From: an uncultured Clostridia bacterium
GTDB taxonomy: Bacteria > Bacillota > Clostridia > TANB77 > CAG-508
Assembly: GCA_948745425.1 (NCBI GenBank)
Contig: CAPZDM010000044.1
Location: 1-13,321 of the forward strand
DNA: 13,321 nucleotides
Direction: 5' to 3'
Part shown: positions 6,149 to 13,299 of the stretch, piece by piece
Layout: each line of letters begins with the position of its first letter
Position numbering within the stretch: position 1 is the stretch's first letter
Position numbers and translations under genes: made by a program
The notes under the pieces: generated by a model
What the model was told of the DNA's origin: nothing
The model's database searches: none
The model's input: the letters and a program-made list of their open reading frames with translations, nothing else

Positions 6149-8743
6149 CTATTTAATTAATAATTCACCATCTTTGTAATCTACTATTACTTTTGTATTT
6201 GGTAATATTTCTTGCATTATTATCTTCTTTGCTATCAAAGTTTCTAATTTCTTTTGTATAAATCTTTTTAATGGTCTTGCACCATATATTTCGTCATATC
6301 CATTGTCTATTAGATAATCTTTTGCATTTTGTGTTAATTTTAATTTTATTTGTTTATCATCTAACCTTCTTTCTAAATCTTTTATCAATAATTCTAAAAT
6401 TTTTGATATCTCATTCTTCATTAATGGTTTATAAAATACTATTTCATCAAGACGGTTTAAAAATTCTGGCCTAAAGTTAGATTTTAGTAATTTTTCTACC
6501 TCGTCTTTTGCTTTTTCTGATATTTCTCCATTGTCTTGTATTCCTTCTAATATATAATCTGAACCTAAGTTAGATGTCATTATTATTATAGTGTTTTTAA
6601 AATCCACTGTTCTTCCTTGTGAGTCTGTAATACGTCCATCGTCTAGTACTTGTAATAATATATTAAATACATCTGGATGTGCTTTTTCGATTTCATCAAA
6701 TAATACTACTGAATATGGTTTTCTTCTTACAGCTTCTGTTAATTGTCCACCTTCCTCATATCCTACATATCCTGGAGGTGCACCTATTAATCGTGATACA
6801 GAATACTTTTCCATATACTCAGACATATCTATTCTAATTATATTATGTTCATCATCAAATAAGGCTTCTGCTAATGATTTTGCAAGTTCTGTTTTTCCTA
6901 CTCCTGTTGGTCCTAAAAACATAAATGAACCTATTGGTCTTTTTGGGTCTCCAATTCCTGCTCTTGAACGTATTATTGCTTCTGATACTTTTTCTACTGC
7001 TTCTTCTTGTCCAATAACTCTTTTATGCAAAATTTCTGGTAAATTTATTATTTTTTCTCTTTCTCCCTCCATTAGTTTAGTAACTGGAATCCCTGTCCAT
7101 CTCGAAATGATTTTTGAGATTTCATCTTCTGTAACTTTATTTCTTAATAAACTATCTTCTTTACCTTTTTCTGATATCTCTTCTTCTATTTTTAACTGCT
7201 TTTGTAATTCTGGTAATTTACCATATTTTAATTCTGCTGCTTTATTTAATTCATAGGCTCTTTCTGCTCTTTCGATTTCAGCATTTATTTTTTCTATTTC
7301 TTCTCTTAATTTTTGAACTTTTACTATTGCTTCTCTTTCATTTTCCCATTTGGCTTTCATTTCATTAAACTTTGTCTTTAGTTCAGCTATTTCTTTTTGT
7401 ATATTTGATAATCTTTGTTTTGAGATTTCGTCATTTTCCTTTTTTAATGCGGTTTCTTCTATTTCTAATTGCATTATTTTTCTTGATATCTCATCTAGCT
7501 CTGATGGCATTGATTCCATTTCTGTTTTTATTAGGGCACATGCTTCGTCTACTAAATCTATTGCCTTATCTGGTAAAAATCTGTCTGAGATATATCTATG
7601 TGATAGAGTTGAAGCAGCAATTAGAGCATTATCCGCAATTTTTACTCCATGATATACTTCATATCTTTCTTTTAATCCTCTTAATATTGAAATGGTATCT
7701 TCGATAGTTGGTTCATCTACTTGAACTGGTTGAAAACGTCTTTCTAATGCTTGGTCTTTTTCTATATATTGTCTATATTCATTTAAAGTAGTAGCTCCTA
7801 TACAGTGTAATTCTCCTCTAGCAAGCATTGGTTTTAATAAATTTCCTGCATCCATTGCTCCATCTGTTTTTCCTGCACCAACTATTGTATGAATTTCATC
7901 TATAAATAATATTATTTTACCTTCGCTCTTTTTTATCTCCTGTAATACTGCTTTTAATCTTTCCTCAAATTCTCCTCTATATTTTGCTCCTGCCACTAAT
8001 GCACCCATATCTAATGAAAATATAGTACATTCTTTTAGTCCCTCTGGAACATCGCCTCTTACAATTCTTAATGCTAGACCTTCTGCTATTGCCGTTTTTC
8101 CAACTCCTGGTTCACCTATTAAACAAGGATTATTTTTTGTTTTTCTAGATAGAATTCTTATTACATTTCTAATTTCACTATCTCTCCCTATAACTGGATC
8201 TAATTTTTGACTACGAGCAAGTTCTACTAAGTCTTGACCATATTTTTTTAATACATCATAAGTAGATTCTGGATTATCCGATGTAACTCTTGTGTTTCCT
8301 CTTACACTTACTAAAACTTTCAAAAATTCATTTTTATTTATATTATATTTTGTAAATAAATCTTTTACTTCTCTATTAGCATTATCTATCAAAGAAATCA
8401 TAATATGTTCAACAGATACATATTCATCCTTCATATTTTTAGCTATTTTCTCTGATTTAGTTAATACTAAATCTACATCTTGTGATACATAAAATCCATC
8501 ATTTGGTCTAGCTCCACCTGTAATTTTAGGCTTTTTTTCTACTTTTTCTTTTACATGATTTTGAAAAGCACTTTCATCAATTTTCATCTTTTTTAGTAGT
8601 TCTTTTATTAAACTATTGTCTTGCTCTAATAATGCTAGTAGTAAATGTTCTTGCTCTATTTGGGCATTTTGATTTTCTATAGCTAATTCTTGTGCTCCTT
8701 GTATTGCTTCTAATGATTTTTGTGTAAATTTTTGTATATCCAT
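6149..8743 (-). CDS. clpB: ATP-dependent disaggregase ClpB (Hsp100)
   Basis: Cytoplasmic hexameric AAA+ disaggregase that, with DnaK/GrpE/DnaJ, pulls proteins out of aggregates. 864 aa, full family length. Clp N-domain with its two repeats at 1-145; AAA1 with Walker A GEPGVGKT (210-217), Walker B ILFIDE (278-283) and the pore loop in GAKYRGEFEERL. A long middle coiled coil (about 405-525) marks ClpB rather than ClpA/ClpX. AAA2 has Walker A GPTGVGKT (611-618), pore loop GYVGYEE (658-664) and Walker B VVLFDE (679-684). Start ATG 8743 follows GAGGAGGT. Transcribed from a perfect sigma-A promoter overlapped by a CIRCE element, so HrcA is the likely repressor. No sequence damage seen. Confidence 0.98.
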   Translation of the reverse strand: MDIQKFTQKSLEAIQGAQELAIENQNAQIEQEHLLLALLEQDNSLIKELLKKMKIDESAFQNHVKEKVEKKPKITGGARPNDGFYVSQDVDLVLTKSEKIAKNMKDEYVSVEHIMISLIDNANREVKDLFTKYNINKNEFLKVLVSVRGNTRVTSDNPESTYDVLKKYGQDLVELARSQKLDPVIGRDSEIRNVIRILSRKTKNNPCLIGEPGVGKTAIAEGLALRIVRGDVPEGLKECTIFSLDMGALVAGAKYRGEFEERLKAVLQEIKKSEGKIILFIDEIHTIVGAGKTDGAMDAGNLLKPMLARGELHCIGATTLNEYRQYIEKDQALERRFQPVQVDEPTIEDTISILRGLKERYEVYHGVKIADNALIAASTLSHRYISDRFLPDKAIDLVDEACALIKTEMESMPSELDEISRKIMQLEIEETALKKENDEISKQRLSNIQKEIAELKTKFNEMKAKWENEREAIVKVQKLREEIEKINAEIERAERAYELNKAAELKYGKLPELQKQLKIEEEISEKGKEDSLLRNKVTEDEISKIISRWTGIPVTKLMEGEREKIINLPEILHKRVIGQEEAVEKVSEAIIRSRAGIGDPKRPIGSFMFLGPTGVGKTELAKSLAEALFDDEHNIIRIDMSEYMEKYSVSRLIGAPPGYVGYEEGGQLTEAVRRKPYSVVLFDEIEKAHPDVFNILLQVLDDGRITDSQGRTVDFKNTIIIMTSNLGSDYILEGIQDNGEISEKAKDEVEKLLKSNFRPEFLNRLDEIVFYKPLMKNEISKILELLIKDLERRLDDKQIKLKLTQNAKDYLIDNGYDEIYGARPLKRFIQKKLETLIAKKIIMQEILPNTKVIVDYKDGELLIK

Positions 8744-8805
8744 TTATATTACCTCCTCGATAGTTTTTATCTATTCATATATCTATATTTTTCTCAATAT
8801 ATTTT

Positions 8806-8834
8806 ATTATATACTCAAAAATTAGCACTGTCAA
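8806..8834 (-). promoter_or_regulatory. Consensus sigma-A promoter of clpB
   Basis: Minus-strand TTGACA (8834-8829), a 17-nt spacer and TATAAT (8811-8806): perfect in both hexamers and spacing. The start would be near 8799, leaving a leader of about 55 nt. The whole -35 is within the CIRCE operator (8822-8848), so repression must be strong for this promoter not to be constitutively active. Confidence 0.92.
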
Positions 8835-8848
8835 TATGAGAGTGCTAA
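8822..8848. promoter_or_regulatory. CIRCE operator of clpB
   Basis: TTAGCACTG (8822-8830), a 9-nt spacer and GAGTGCTAA (8840-8848): CIRCE with one mismatch to consensus. It is embedded in a 16-bp perfect inverted repeat (8814-8829 with 8841-8856, arms beginning CTCAAAAATTAGCACT) and covers the -35, placing clpB in the HrcA regulon. Confidence 0.93.
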
Positions 8849-8895
8849 TTTTTGAGATAATTTTATATTTGATTTAAGATATTTCATTGAACAAC

Positions 8896-8919
8896 GGGCG
8901 ATTACTAATCGCCCCTACA
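8896..8919 (+). repeat. Dispersed palindromic repeat, copy 2
   Basis: GGGCGATT (8896-8903), loop ACT, AATCGCCC (8907-8914), then CTACA: a perfect 8-bp stem with the common CCCCTACA tail. It is GC-rich against a very AT-rich background and lies between the acyl-CoA ligase stop and the clpB operator. There is no U-tract on the minus strand, so it is not a convincing terminator. Confidence 0.75.
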
Positions 8920-8940
8920 AATAATTATCTACTATATCAA

Positions 8941-10680
8941 TTATTTGTTTTCATCTATTGTTTTCTGTATTTCAATAAATCTCTTTACTTTTGCTGTTGT
9001 TGTTTTTATTAATGGTTCATCTGTAATAATAATTTTTTTAACATGTTGATAACCTGCAACTGTAGAATTTATTTGTTTTATATCTGTCCAAATCATATTT
9101 TGTAATTCTTCTTTTGTAATATCCTTGTAATTTTCTTCTATATATTCTTTATTATATACAATTTTAGCAGTAACAATTAGGTCATCTTCTTTTGGATATC
9201 CAAATACTAAAGTTTCTGATACATATTCTAGTTTATTTATTAATGATTCAATTTCATCAGGATATATATTTTTACCATTTTTTAATACTATTACATCCTT
9301 TTTTCTTCCAGTAATATATAAATATCCTTGCTTATCAAAATATCCTAAATCTCCAGTATAAAACCATCCATTTTTTAATACATTTGCAGTTTCCTCTGGC
9401 ATACCATAATATCCTAACATTACACTAGGGCCTTTTACCTTAATTTCTCCTATCCTTTCTTCATTAGGTTCATCAATTTCTACTTGTAAATTTCTTAAAG
9501 GAAAACCAACTGAACCATATTTTATATATTTATCTGGCTCAGCAGCAACAACAGGAGATGTTTCTGTTAAACCATATCCCTGACAAACTAAAATACCAAA
9601 CTCATTAAATGCTTTTGAGATTTCCTTATCTAATGCAGCAGCACCTACAACAAAAATTCTTAATTTTCCTCCTAACGCATTAATAATATCCTTAAATAAT
9701 TTTCTTCTAACATTAATATGTAATTTTTCTAATCCATTAGCGATTTTTCTTCCTTTATTTACAGTATCTAGTTTTCCTTCCTTTTCTATTGTTTTCATTA
9801 TTTTTTTATACATATTTTCAATTAATAACGGAACTGTAACCAAAACTGTAACTCCATACTCTTTTAAATTTTCTTGTATATGTTTTAATCCATCACAAAA
9901 TACAGTTGTTGCTCCTGATACATATATATACCATATACCAACAGCTCCAAAGGTATGATGCAATGGTAAGAATGATAATGATACATCTCCTGGCCATGCA
10001 TCTAAGATAGCTCTTAAAGCTGGTATCTGTTCTATTAAATTTCTATGTGTTAGCATTACTGCTTTTGAAAGTGATGTAGTTCCTGAAGTAAATAGTAAAA
10101 TACTCATTTTATCAATATCTATTTCAGCATTTAAGTATGTTTCTGCGTCTTTAGATTTTTCTTTTACCATTTCTCTACCTTTTTCTAATAATTTAGAATA
10201 TGATAAAAATTCCCCATCTTCCTCATCATCCATACATATATAATTTTTAATATTTATTGTTTCACAATTATTTTTTAATTCTCTAATTGTTTCTTTATAT
10301 TTTTTATCAAATATTATTGCATCTGCTTGACTTCTCTCAAGCATTCCTTGCATCTCATTTCCTGGTAATGATCTATCTAATGGTACGATAACTCCAACAC
10401 CATTTACTACCGCCATATAAGTTACACACCACTCATATCTATTAGGAGATATTACTACTACCCTCGCATTTTTTAATCCTAAAGAAATTAAAGCTGTGCC
10501 TAATGCGTTTACATCTTCTTTATATTCTTTAAATGTTACATCTCTGTAACTAATTTTGTTCTCATTTTTTGTCTTTACAATAAATGCAGTTTTGTCAGAA
10601 AACTTTTCAGTAGTCTTATTTATCATATCTCTTAAATTATCATAACTATCTGTCTTATATACATCATTTTTTATTTTCAT
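8941..10680 (-). CDS. AMP-forming acyl-CoA synthetase (long-chain fatty acid-CoA ligase-like)
   Basis: ANL-superfamily adenylating enzyme, 579 aa: activates a carboxylic acid with ATP to an acyl-adenylate, then probably to the CoA thioester. Motifs in order: P-loop LLFTSGTTSLSKAVMLTHRN (196-214), LPLHHTFG (238-245), GYGLTETSP (368-376), YTGDLGYFD (441-449), GRKKDVIVLKNGKNIYPDEIE (from 458), and C-terminal catalytic lysine K564 in TTTAKVKRF. The P-loop departs from the usual TSGTTGxPKGV (S203, S205, A207). The sequence resembles bacterial FadD-type ligases; substrate is unknown. SD AAGGAG precedes ATG 10680 behind an extended -10 promoter. It is monocistronic by spacing, between gpr and clpB. 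Motifs are complete, so it is probably active. Confidence 0.88.
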   Translation of the reverse strand: MKIKNDVYKTDSYDNLRDMINKTTEKFSDKTAFIVKTKNENKISYRDVTFKEYKEDVNALGTALISLGLKNARVVVISPNRYEWCVTYMAVVNGVGVIVPLDRSLPGNEMQGMLERSQADAIIFDKKYKETIRELKNNCETINIKNYICMDDEEDGEFLSYSKLLEKGREMVKEKSKDAETYLNAEIDIDKMSILLFTSGTTSLSKAVMLTHRNLIEQIPALRAILDAWPGDVSLSFLPLHHTFGAVGIWYIYVSGATTVFCDGLKHIQENLKEYGVTVLVTVPLLIENMYKKIMKTIEKEGKLDTVNKGRKIANGLEKLHINVRRKLFKDIINALGGKLRIFVVGAAALDKEISKAFNEFGILVCQGYGLTETSPVVAAEPDKYIKYGSVGFPLRNLQVEIDEPNEERIGEIKVKGPSVMLGYYGMPEETANVLKNGWFYTGDLGYFDKQGYLYITGRKKDVIVLKNGKNIYPDEIESLINKLEYVSETLVFGYPKEDDLIVTAKIVYNKEYIEENYKDITKEELQNMIWTDIKQINSTVAGYQHVKKIIITDEPLIKTTTAKVKRFIEIQKTIDENK

Positions 10681-10714
10681 TTGGTGGTCTCCTTTTTATT
10701 TATAATATTCATGT

Positions 10715-10723
10715 ATTATATCA
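10715..10723 (-). promoter_or_regulatory. Extended -10 promoter of the acyl-CoA synthetase gene
   Basis: Minus-strand TGATATAAT (10723-10715): a perfect -10 with the extended TGn motif. No good -35 is seen at 16-18 nt upstream. The start would be near 10708, giving a leader of about 28 nt. Confidence 0.5.
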
Positions 10724-10752
10724 TATATATTTAGAAAAGGAAATCAATATGT

Positions 10753-10886
10753 AATAAATTTTGCTACAATGCAAAATTTATTTTAAATCCTGTGAAATTT
10801 GCTACAATGCAAAATTTATTTTTATATCCTGTGAAATTTGCTCCACAAATTTCCCATGCTTAAATTTTGCTACAACGCAAAATTTA
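10753..10886. repeat. Tandem palindromic repeat block at the 3' end of gpr
   Basis: Three copies of a motif like TTTTGCTACAATGCAAAATT. Copy 1 (10753-10782) is a 12-bp perfect stem around TACAAT. Copy 2 (10795-10819) follows about 41 bp later and shares the trailing TCCTGTGAAATTTGC segment. Copy 3 (10861-10886) is a 10-bp perfect stem around TACAAC and contains the gpr stop codon. Between copies 2 and 3 is a further 8-bp palindrome, GAAATTTG-ctcca-CAAATTTC (10833-10853). The block fills the gpr/acyl-CoA ligase spacer. Copy 3 may stabilise or end the gpr mRNA, though a proper U-tract is lacking. It is not CRISPR: spacers do not differ and units are palindromic. Confidence 0.8.
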
Positions 10887-11811
10887 TTCCTCTCGCGACC
10901 ACATTTTTCATGTTGTCGATTAGGTCGTCTATTTCTTTTGGTGTTACTATCATGTTATAGTCGTTTGGTACTAATGCTTCTTTTATTGTTTCGTAGTTGT
11001 CTTCGTCTTTTAGTTTGTTTAAATATTCATTTGATTGCGCTTCTTGTTGTAGTTTTTCTATGAATAGGTCTAAACAGTCATTTACTAATACTGCACTTTC
11101 TACAACTGTTGGTATTCCTAATGCAACTACTGGTATTCCAAGTGTTTTTTTGCTTAGTTCTTTTCTTGTGTTTCCAACTCCTGCTCCTGGTACTATTCCT
11201 GTGTCTGCTATTTGTATTGTACTACTTATTCTTTCTATGCTCCTAGAAGCTAATGCGTCTATTACTACTATTAATTTTGGTTTTATATTTTCTACTATTC
11301 CTTTTAATATTTCTAGTGTTTCTATTCCTGTTGTTCCTAATACCCCTGGAGATATTGCACTTACTGGTCTTGTTCCTTCTTCTAAGTATTCAGGCATATA
11401 GTTTAATATATGTCTTGTTACATCTATTTCAGTTATTGCTTTAGGTCCTAATGAGTCTGGTGTTACATATTCGTTTCCAAGTCCTACTACTAAAATATCT
11501 TCTGCTTTACCAATTTGAGCATCTATTAAAGATTTTAATTCTCTTGATAATACATCTGCTGCACTTTGAATTCCATCTTCATCAATGCTTTTTATTTTCT
11601 TTATATCTATGGTTATATAATTTCCTATTGGCTTTCCTAATGCTTTTGCTCCTTCTTCTGTTGTTATTTTTACTCTTGTTGTAGTTATTTCTTCACTGTC
11701 TATTATTTCTTCTGCTTCAACTCCCTCAATCTCATTTTCAATCTTGTTTGCTTTCTTAAAAATCTCTCGTCTTTCAACTGCCAAATCTGTTCTAAAATTA
11801 TACATATTCAA
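10870..11811 (-). CDS. gpr: Germination protease GPR (spore endopeptidase)
   Basis: Atypical aspartic endopeptidase that degrades small acid-soluble spore proteins at the start of germination; made as a zymogen in the forespore. 313 aa, somewhat shorter than the 368-aa B. megaterium enzyme. N-terminus FRTDLAVE is the conserved region near the self-cleavage site. The acid pair is D119 in GLGNEYVTPDSLGP and D185 in VVIDALASRS; the 66-residue distance equals that between the known D127 and D193. ADTGIVPGAGVGNTR (202-216) is a family signature. The TTG at 11811 has GAGAGG 6 nt before it; an ATG two codons later (11805) is 12 nt away, so TTG is preferred but not certain. No convincing sigma-G promoter was found upstream. 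Confidence 0.95.
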   Translation of the reverse strand: MNMYNFRTDLAVERREIFKKANKIENEIEGVEAEEIIDSEEITTTRVKITTEEGAKALGKPIGNYITIDIKKIKSIDEDGIQSAADVLSRELKSLIDAQIGKAEDILVVGLGNEYVTPDSLGPKAITEIDVTRHILNYMPEYLEEGTRPVSAISPGVLGTTGIETLEILKGIVENIKPKLIVVIDALASRSIERISSTIQIADTGIVPGAGVGNTRKELSKKTLGIPVVALGIPTVVESAVLVNDCLDLFIEKLQQEAQSNEYLNKLKDEDNYETIKEALVPNDYNMIVTPKEIDDLIDNMKNVVARGINFAL

Positions 11812-11825
11812 TTCATTCCTCTCTA

Positions 11826-11847
11826 GCGAGCAATACTCGTCTCTACA
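11826..11847 (+). repeat. Possible diverged copy of the dispersed palindrome
   Basis: GCGAG-caata-CTCGT followed by CTCTACA. It has the same layout (short GC-rich stem, then a CTACA tail) as the copies at 6125 and 8896, but the stem sequence differs. It lies just upstream of the gpr ribosome site. Confidence 0.35.
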
Positions 11848-11870
11848 AGTATTTTCTCAATTTTGTATAA

Positions 11871-11905
11871 TTTTATTCAATTATATTTATTTTTCTTCTA
11901 AATAT
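11871..11905. repeat. Direct repeat, left copy (upstream of gpr)
   Basis: Begins TTTTATTCAATTATATTTAT and matches 13147-13181 with one indel and about two substitutions. Both copies lie 60-75 nt upstream of a minus-strand start codon (gpr and the HIT-like gene). AT-rich, so chance similarity is possible. Confidence 0.45.
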
Positions 11906-11933
11906 TTCAAATTATGTTAAGTTAATGTATAAT
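11905..11933 (+). promoter_or_regulatory. Possible sigma-A promoter for the orphan coiled-coil gene
   Basis: TTTCAA (11905-11910), 17 nt, then TATAAT (11928-11933): perfect -10, weak -35. The leader to the gene at 12065 would be about 125 nt and contains an imperfect hairpin (11986-12009, AGAGG/CCTCT core) and a TAAGC-aat-GCTTA hairpin (12039-12051) that touches the ribosome site. Confidence 0.4.
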
Positions 11934-12064
11934 AATAACATTGTAGTTAATTAAATAATTATGGTATTTATCCAATTTCCATATTAGGAAGAGGAACTAC
12001 CTCTCTTCTTTACATATATGTAACTTTTCAACCATGTTTAAGCAATGCTTAGGAGGAGAAACAA

Positions 12065-12499
12065 ATGTTAAGTTTAATTTTAGTAATTGCAATTATAGTT
12101 TTTTATCTTGTTAAGAAGAAGATAATAAAAAAGAAGTTTTCTGAAAATTTTTTCTATTTTCTTCTTTGGGGTGGTTGTGCCTTCAGTTTCTTCTATGGTG
12201 CCATGAGTTCTTACATCTACTTCTACGATTCTGTTGGTACTAACATCAGTTACTATGAAAAAGATATCCAGCAGTTAGAACTTGAACTTGATGAATTGGA
12301 CACTTTAATTATTGAAACTACTTCATCAAATTCTGCGCTGACAGATAAAGAACTTGATATAGTTTTAGACGGACTTGTAGAAAAAAAGAAAGAACTTGAA
12401 GAGCAAATTGATTCAAATAATGCAGAAATAGATGATTTGCTTCATTATTATAATCCTAAAATTCTTAAAATTGCCAGATTTCTTATCTACTTCGGCTAA
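12065..12499 (+). CDS. Orphan two-TM coiled-coil membrane protein
   Basis: 144 aa, not recognised. Hydrophobic helix at residues 1-16, a very basic stretch (17-24, VKKKIIKKK), a second hydrophobic segment (29-54) and an acidic Glu/Leu/Asp-rich coiled coil (63-126). It ends in PKILKIARFLIYFG, which could be an amphipathic tail. The start is secure: AGGAGGAG lies 7 nt before ATG 12065. From about 12140 to 12290 it uses many C-ending codons (TTC, TAC, ATC, AAC, GCC), unlike the A/T-ending codons of all neighbours, which suggests foreign origin. It is one of only two plus-strand genes here, with its own terminator. No functional residues or partners are evident, so no function is proposed. Confidence 0.8.
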   Translation: MLSLILVIAIIVFYLVKKKIIKKKFSENFFYFLLWGGCAFSFFYGAMSSYIYFYDSVGTNISYYEKDIQQLELELDELDTLIIETTSSNSALTDKELDIVLDGLVEKKKELEEQIDSNNAEIDDLLHYYNPKILKIARFLIYFG

Positions 12500-12519
12500 A
12501 ATTTATCTTAACAAGACTG

Positions 12520-12549
12520 CACCCCCTAATCTTTTAAAGATTGGGGGTG
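12520..12549 (+). terminator. Intrinsic terminator of the orphan gene
   Basis: CACCCCC(T)AATCTTT pairs with AAAGATTGGGGGTG: a 14-bp stem with one bulged T, followed by TGGTTTATTATATTTT. It lies between convergent genes; the minus-strand side has no U-tract, so it mainly serves the plus-strand gene. Confidence 0.85.
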
Positions 12550-12556
12550 TGGTTTA

Positions 12557-13074
12557 TTATATTTTCCATTTTGATTTATCATATTTTTCGTTTTTTTCTA
12601 AAGTTTCCATTTCTTCTATAATACATTTTATATCTTCATCATTTAAAGGTTTGAAATCATCATAAAATCCTGTAGATCTATCTGGAAGATATGGCGCTTC
12701 TGGCCATTTTTGTTTTTTTGCATCCATAGTTCTTCCGAAGATGTGTTCATGAAAAAATGGCTTTTTAGTATTTCCTTCTTTATCTAGTTTCCAAGCCCAG
12801 TTACCAGCTTCAAAAAAATTTAATCTAATAATATCTATACCACGTTTTTTCATTGCTTTTACAAATGCTTCACATATCATCTGAGATAGTCTTTTTTCTT
12901 CTAATAATAAGTCTGGTGTAAAGTCTAAATTTGAGTCAAATCTATATTTATCTCCTGAAGCATGTATATTTTAATATGCCCACCTTCTTCTCTTGAAACT
13001 AAAGGTCTTTCTGAAGCTACTGCTACAAAATTTTTGGTTTTCCAAATAATTTTATTTCCATTTATATTTTCCAT
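12557..13074 (-). pseudogene. HIT-like (histidine triad) protein gene with a one-base frameshift
   Basis: Joined, this encodes about 172 aa of a HIT-like family (nucleotide-binding, hydrolase or transferase fold). The first frame starts at ATG 13074 (SD AAGGAG 8 nt before), reads VAVASERPLVSREEGGHIKI up to Y37, then runs on to TAG at 12925. The second frame resumes with HASGDKYRF from 12964 and continues to 12557, with KRGIDIIRLNFFEAGNW, FFHEHIFGR (H109, H111, the active-site histidines) and a C-terminal TGFYDDF...EDI part. The joint needs one extra base near 12964-12965, so a single deletion explains it. A lone downstream piece from M66 (12880) keeps the histidines but lacks the N-terminal strands. 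HIT membership is by eye. Convergent with the orphan plus-strand gene. Confidence 0.7.
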
Positions 13075-13146
13075 TTAACTTTCTCCTTCCATGATTTTAT
13101 ATTATTGTAACAATAGTTTATAACTATTTCATTGATAATTCAATAG

Positions 13147-13181
13147 TTTTATTCAAATTATATTTATTTTCCTTGTAAATA
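13147..13181. repeat. Direct repeat, right copy (upstream of the HIT-like gene)
   Basis: Begins TTTTATTCAAATTATATTTA, near-identical to 11871-11905 and in the same orientation. The pair brackets the 1.2-kb segment holding the compositionally different orphan gene and the broken HIT-like gene. Equally, it may be a shared upstream (promoter) region of two minus-strand genes. Confidence 0.45.
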
Positions 13182-13273
13182 ATTACAGTTCAGGTGGTAA
13201 TAATTCTCTATAAATTTGTGTTTGTGGGGATTATTACATATTTTAAAAATTATACAAAATTATAAATATATGT

Positions 13274-13299
13274 TGTAGGGGCTTAATTAGTATGTGCCC
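13274..13299 (-). repeat. Dispersed palindromic repeat, copy 3 (inverted)
   Basis: Reverse complement reads GGGCACATACTAATTAAG then CCCCTACA: same head (GGGCACAT as in copy 1), same TACTAAT centre as copy 2, and same tail. Its arms pair poorly (GGGC with GCCC only). It lies at the right edge in a 247-bp stretch (13075-13321) where I see no gene. Confidence 0.6.

Noticed and set aside
6591..7256. Long plus-strand open frame (221 aa) opposite clpB
   Set aside because: It is antisense to the conserved AAA2 and middle domains of ClpB; its openness follows from AT-rich codon bias, it has no ribosome site and its product resembles no protein.
10753..10886. Short CRISPR-like array
   Set aside because: Only two or three units, each itself palindromic, with similar rather than unique intervening DNA and no cas genes.
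10997..11401. Plus-strand frame of 134 aa opposite gpr
   Set aside because: Serine/threonine/valine-rich shadow of gpr codons with no ribosome site.
11811..11960. Sigma-G promoter for gpr
   Set aside because: TGAATA occurs, but no CATAnTA-like -10 is found at the right spacing; not callable by eye.
13196..13243. GGTAATAAT...ATTATTAC hairpin near the right edge, considered as a riboswitch or T-box
   Set aside because: Only an 8-bp AT stem with a loop of about 26 nt; no T-box AGGGTGGNACCGCG or other conserved aptamer sequence, and no gene follows in the window.
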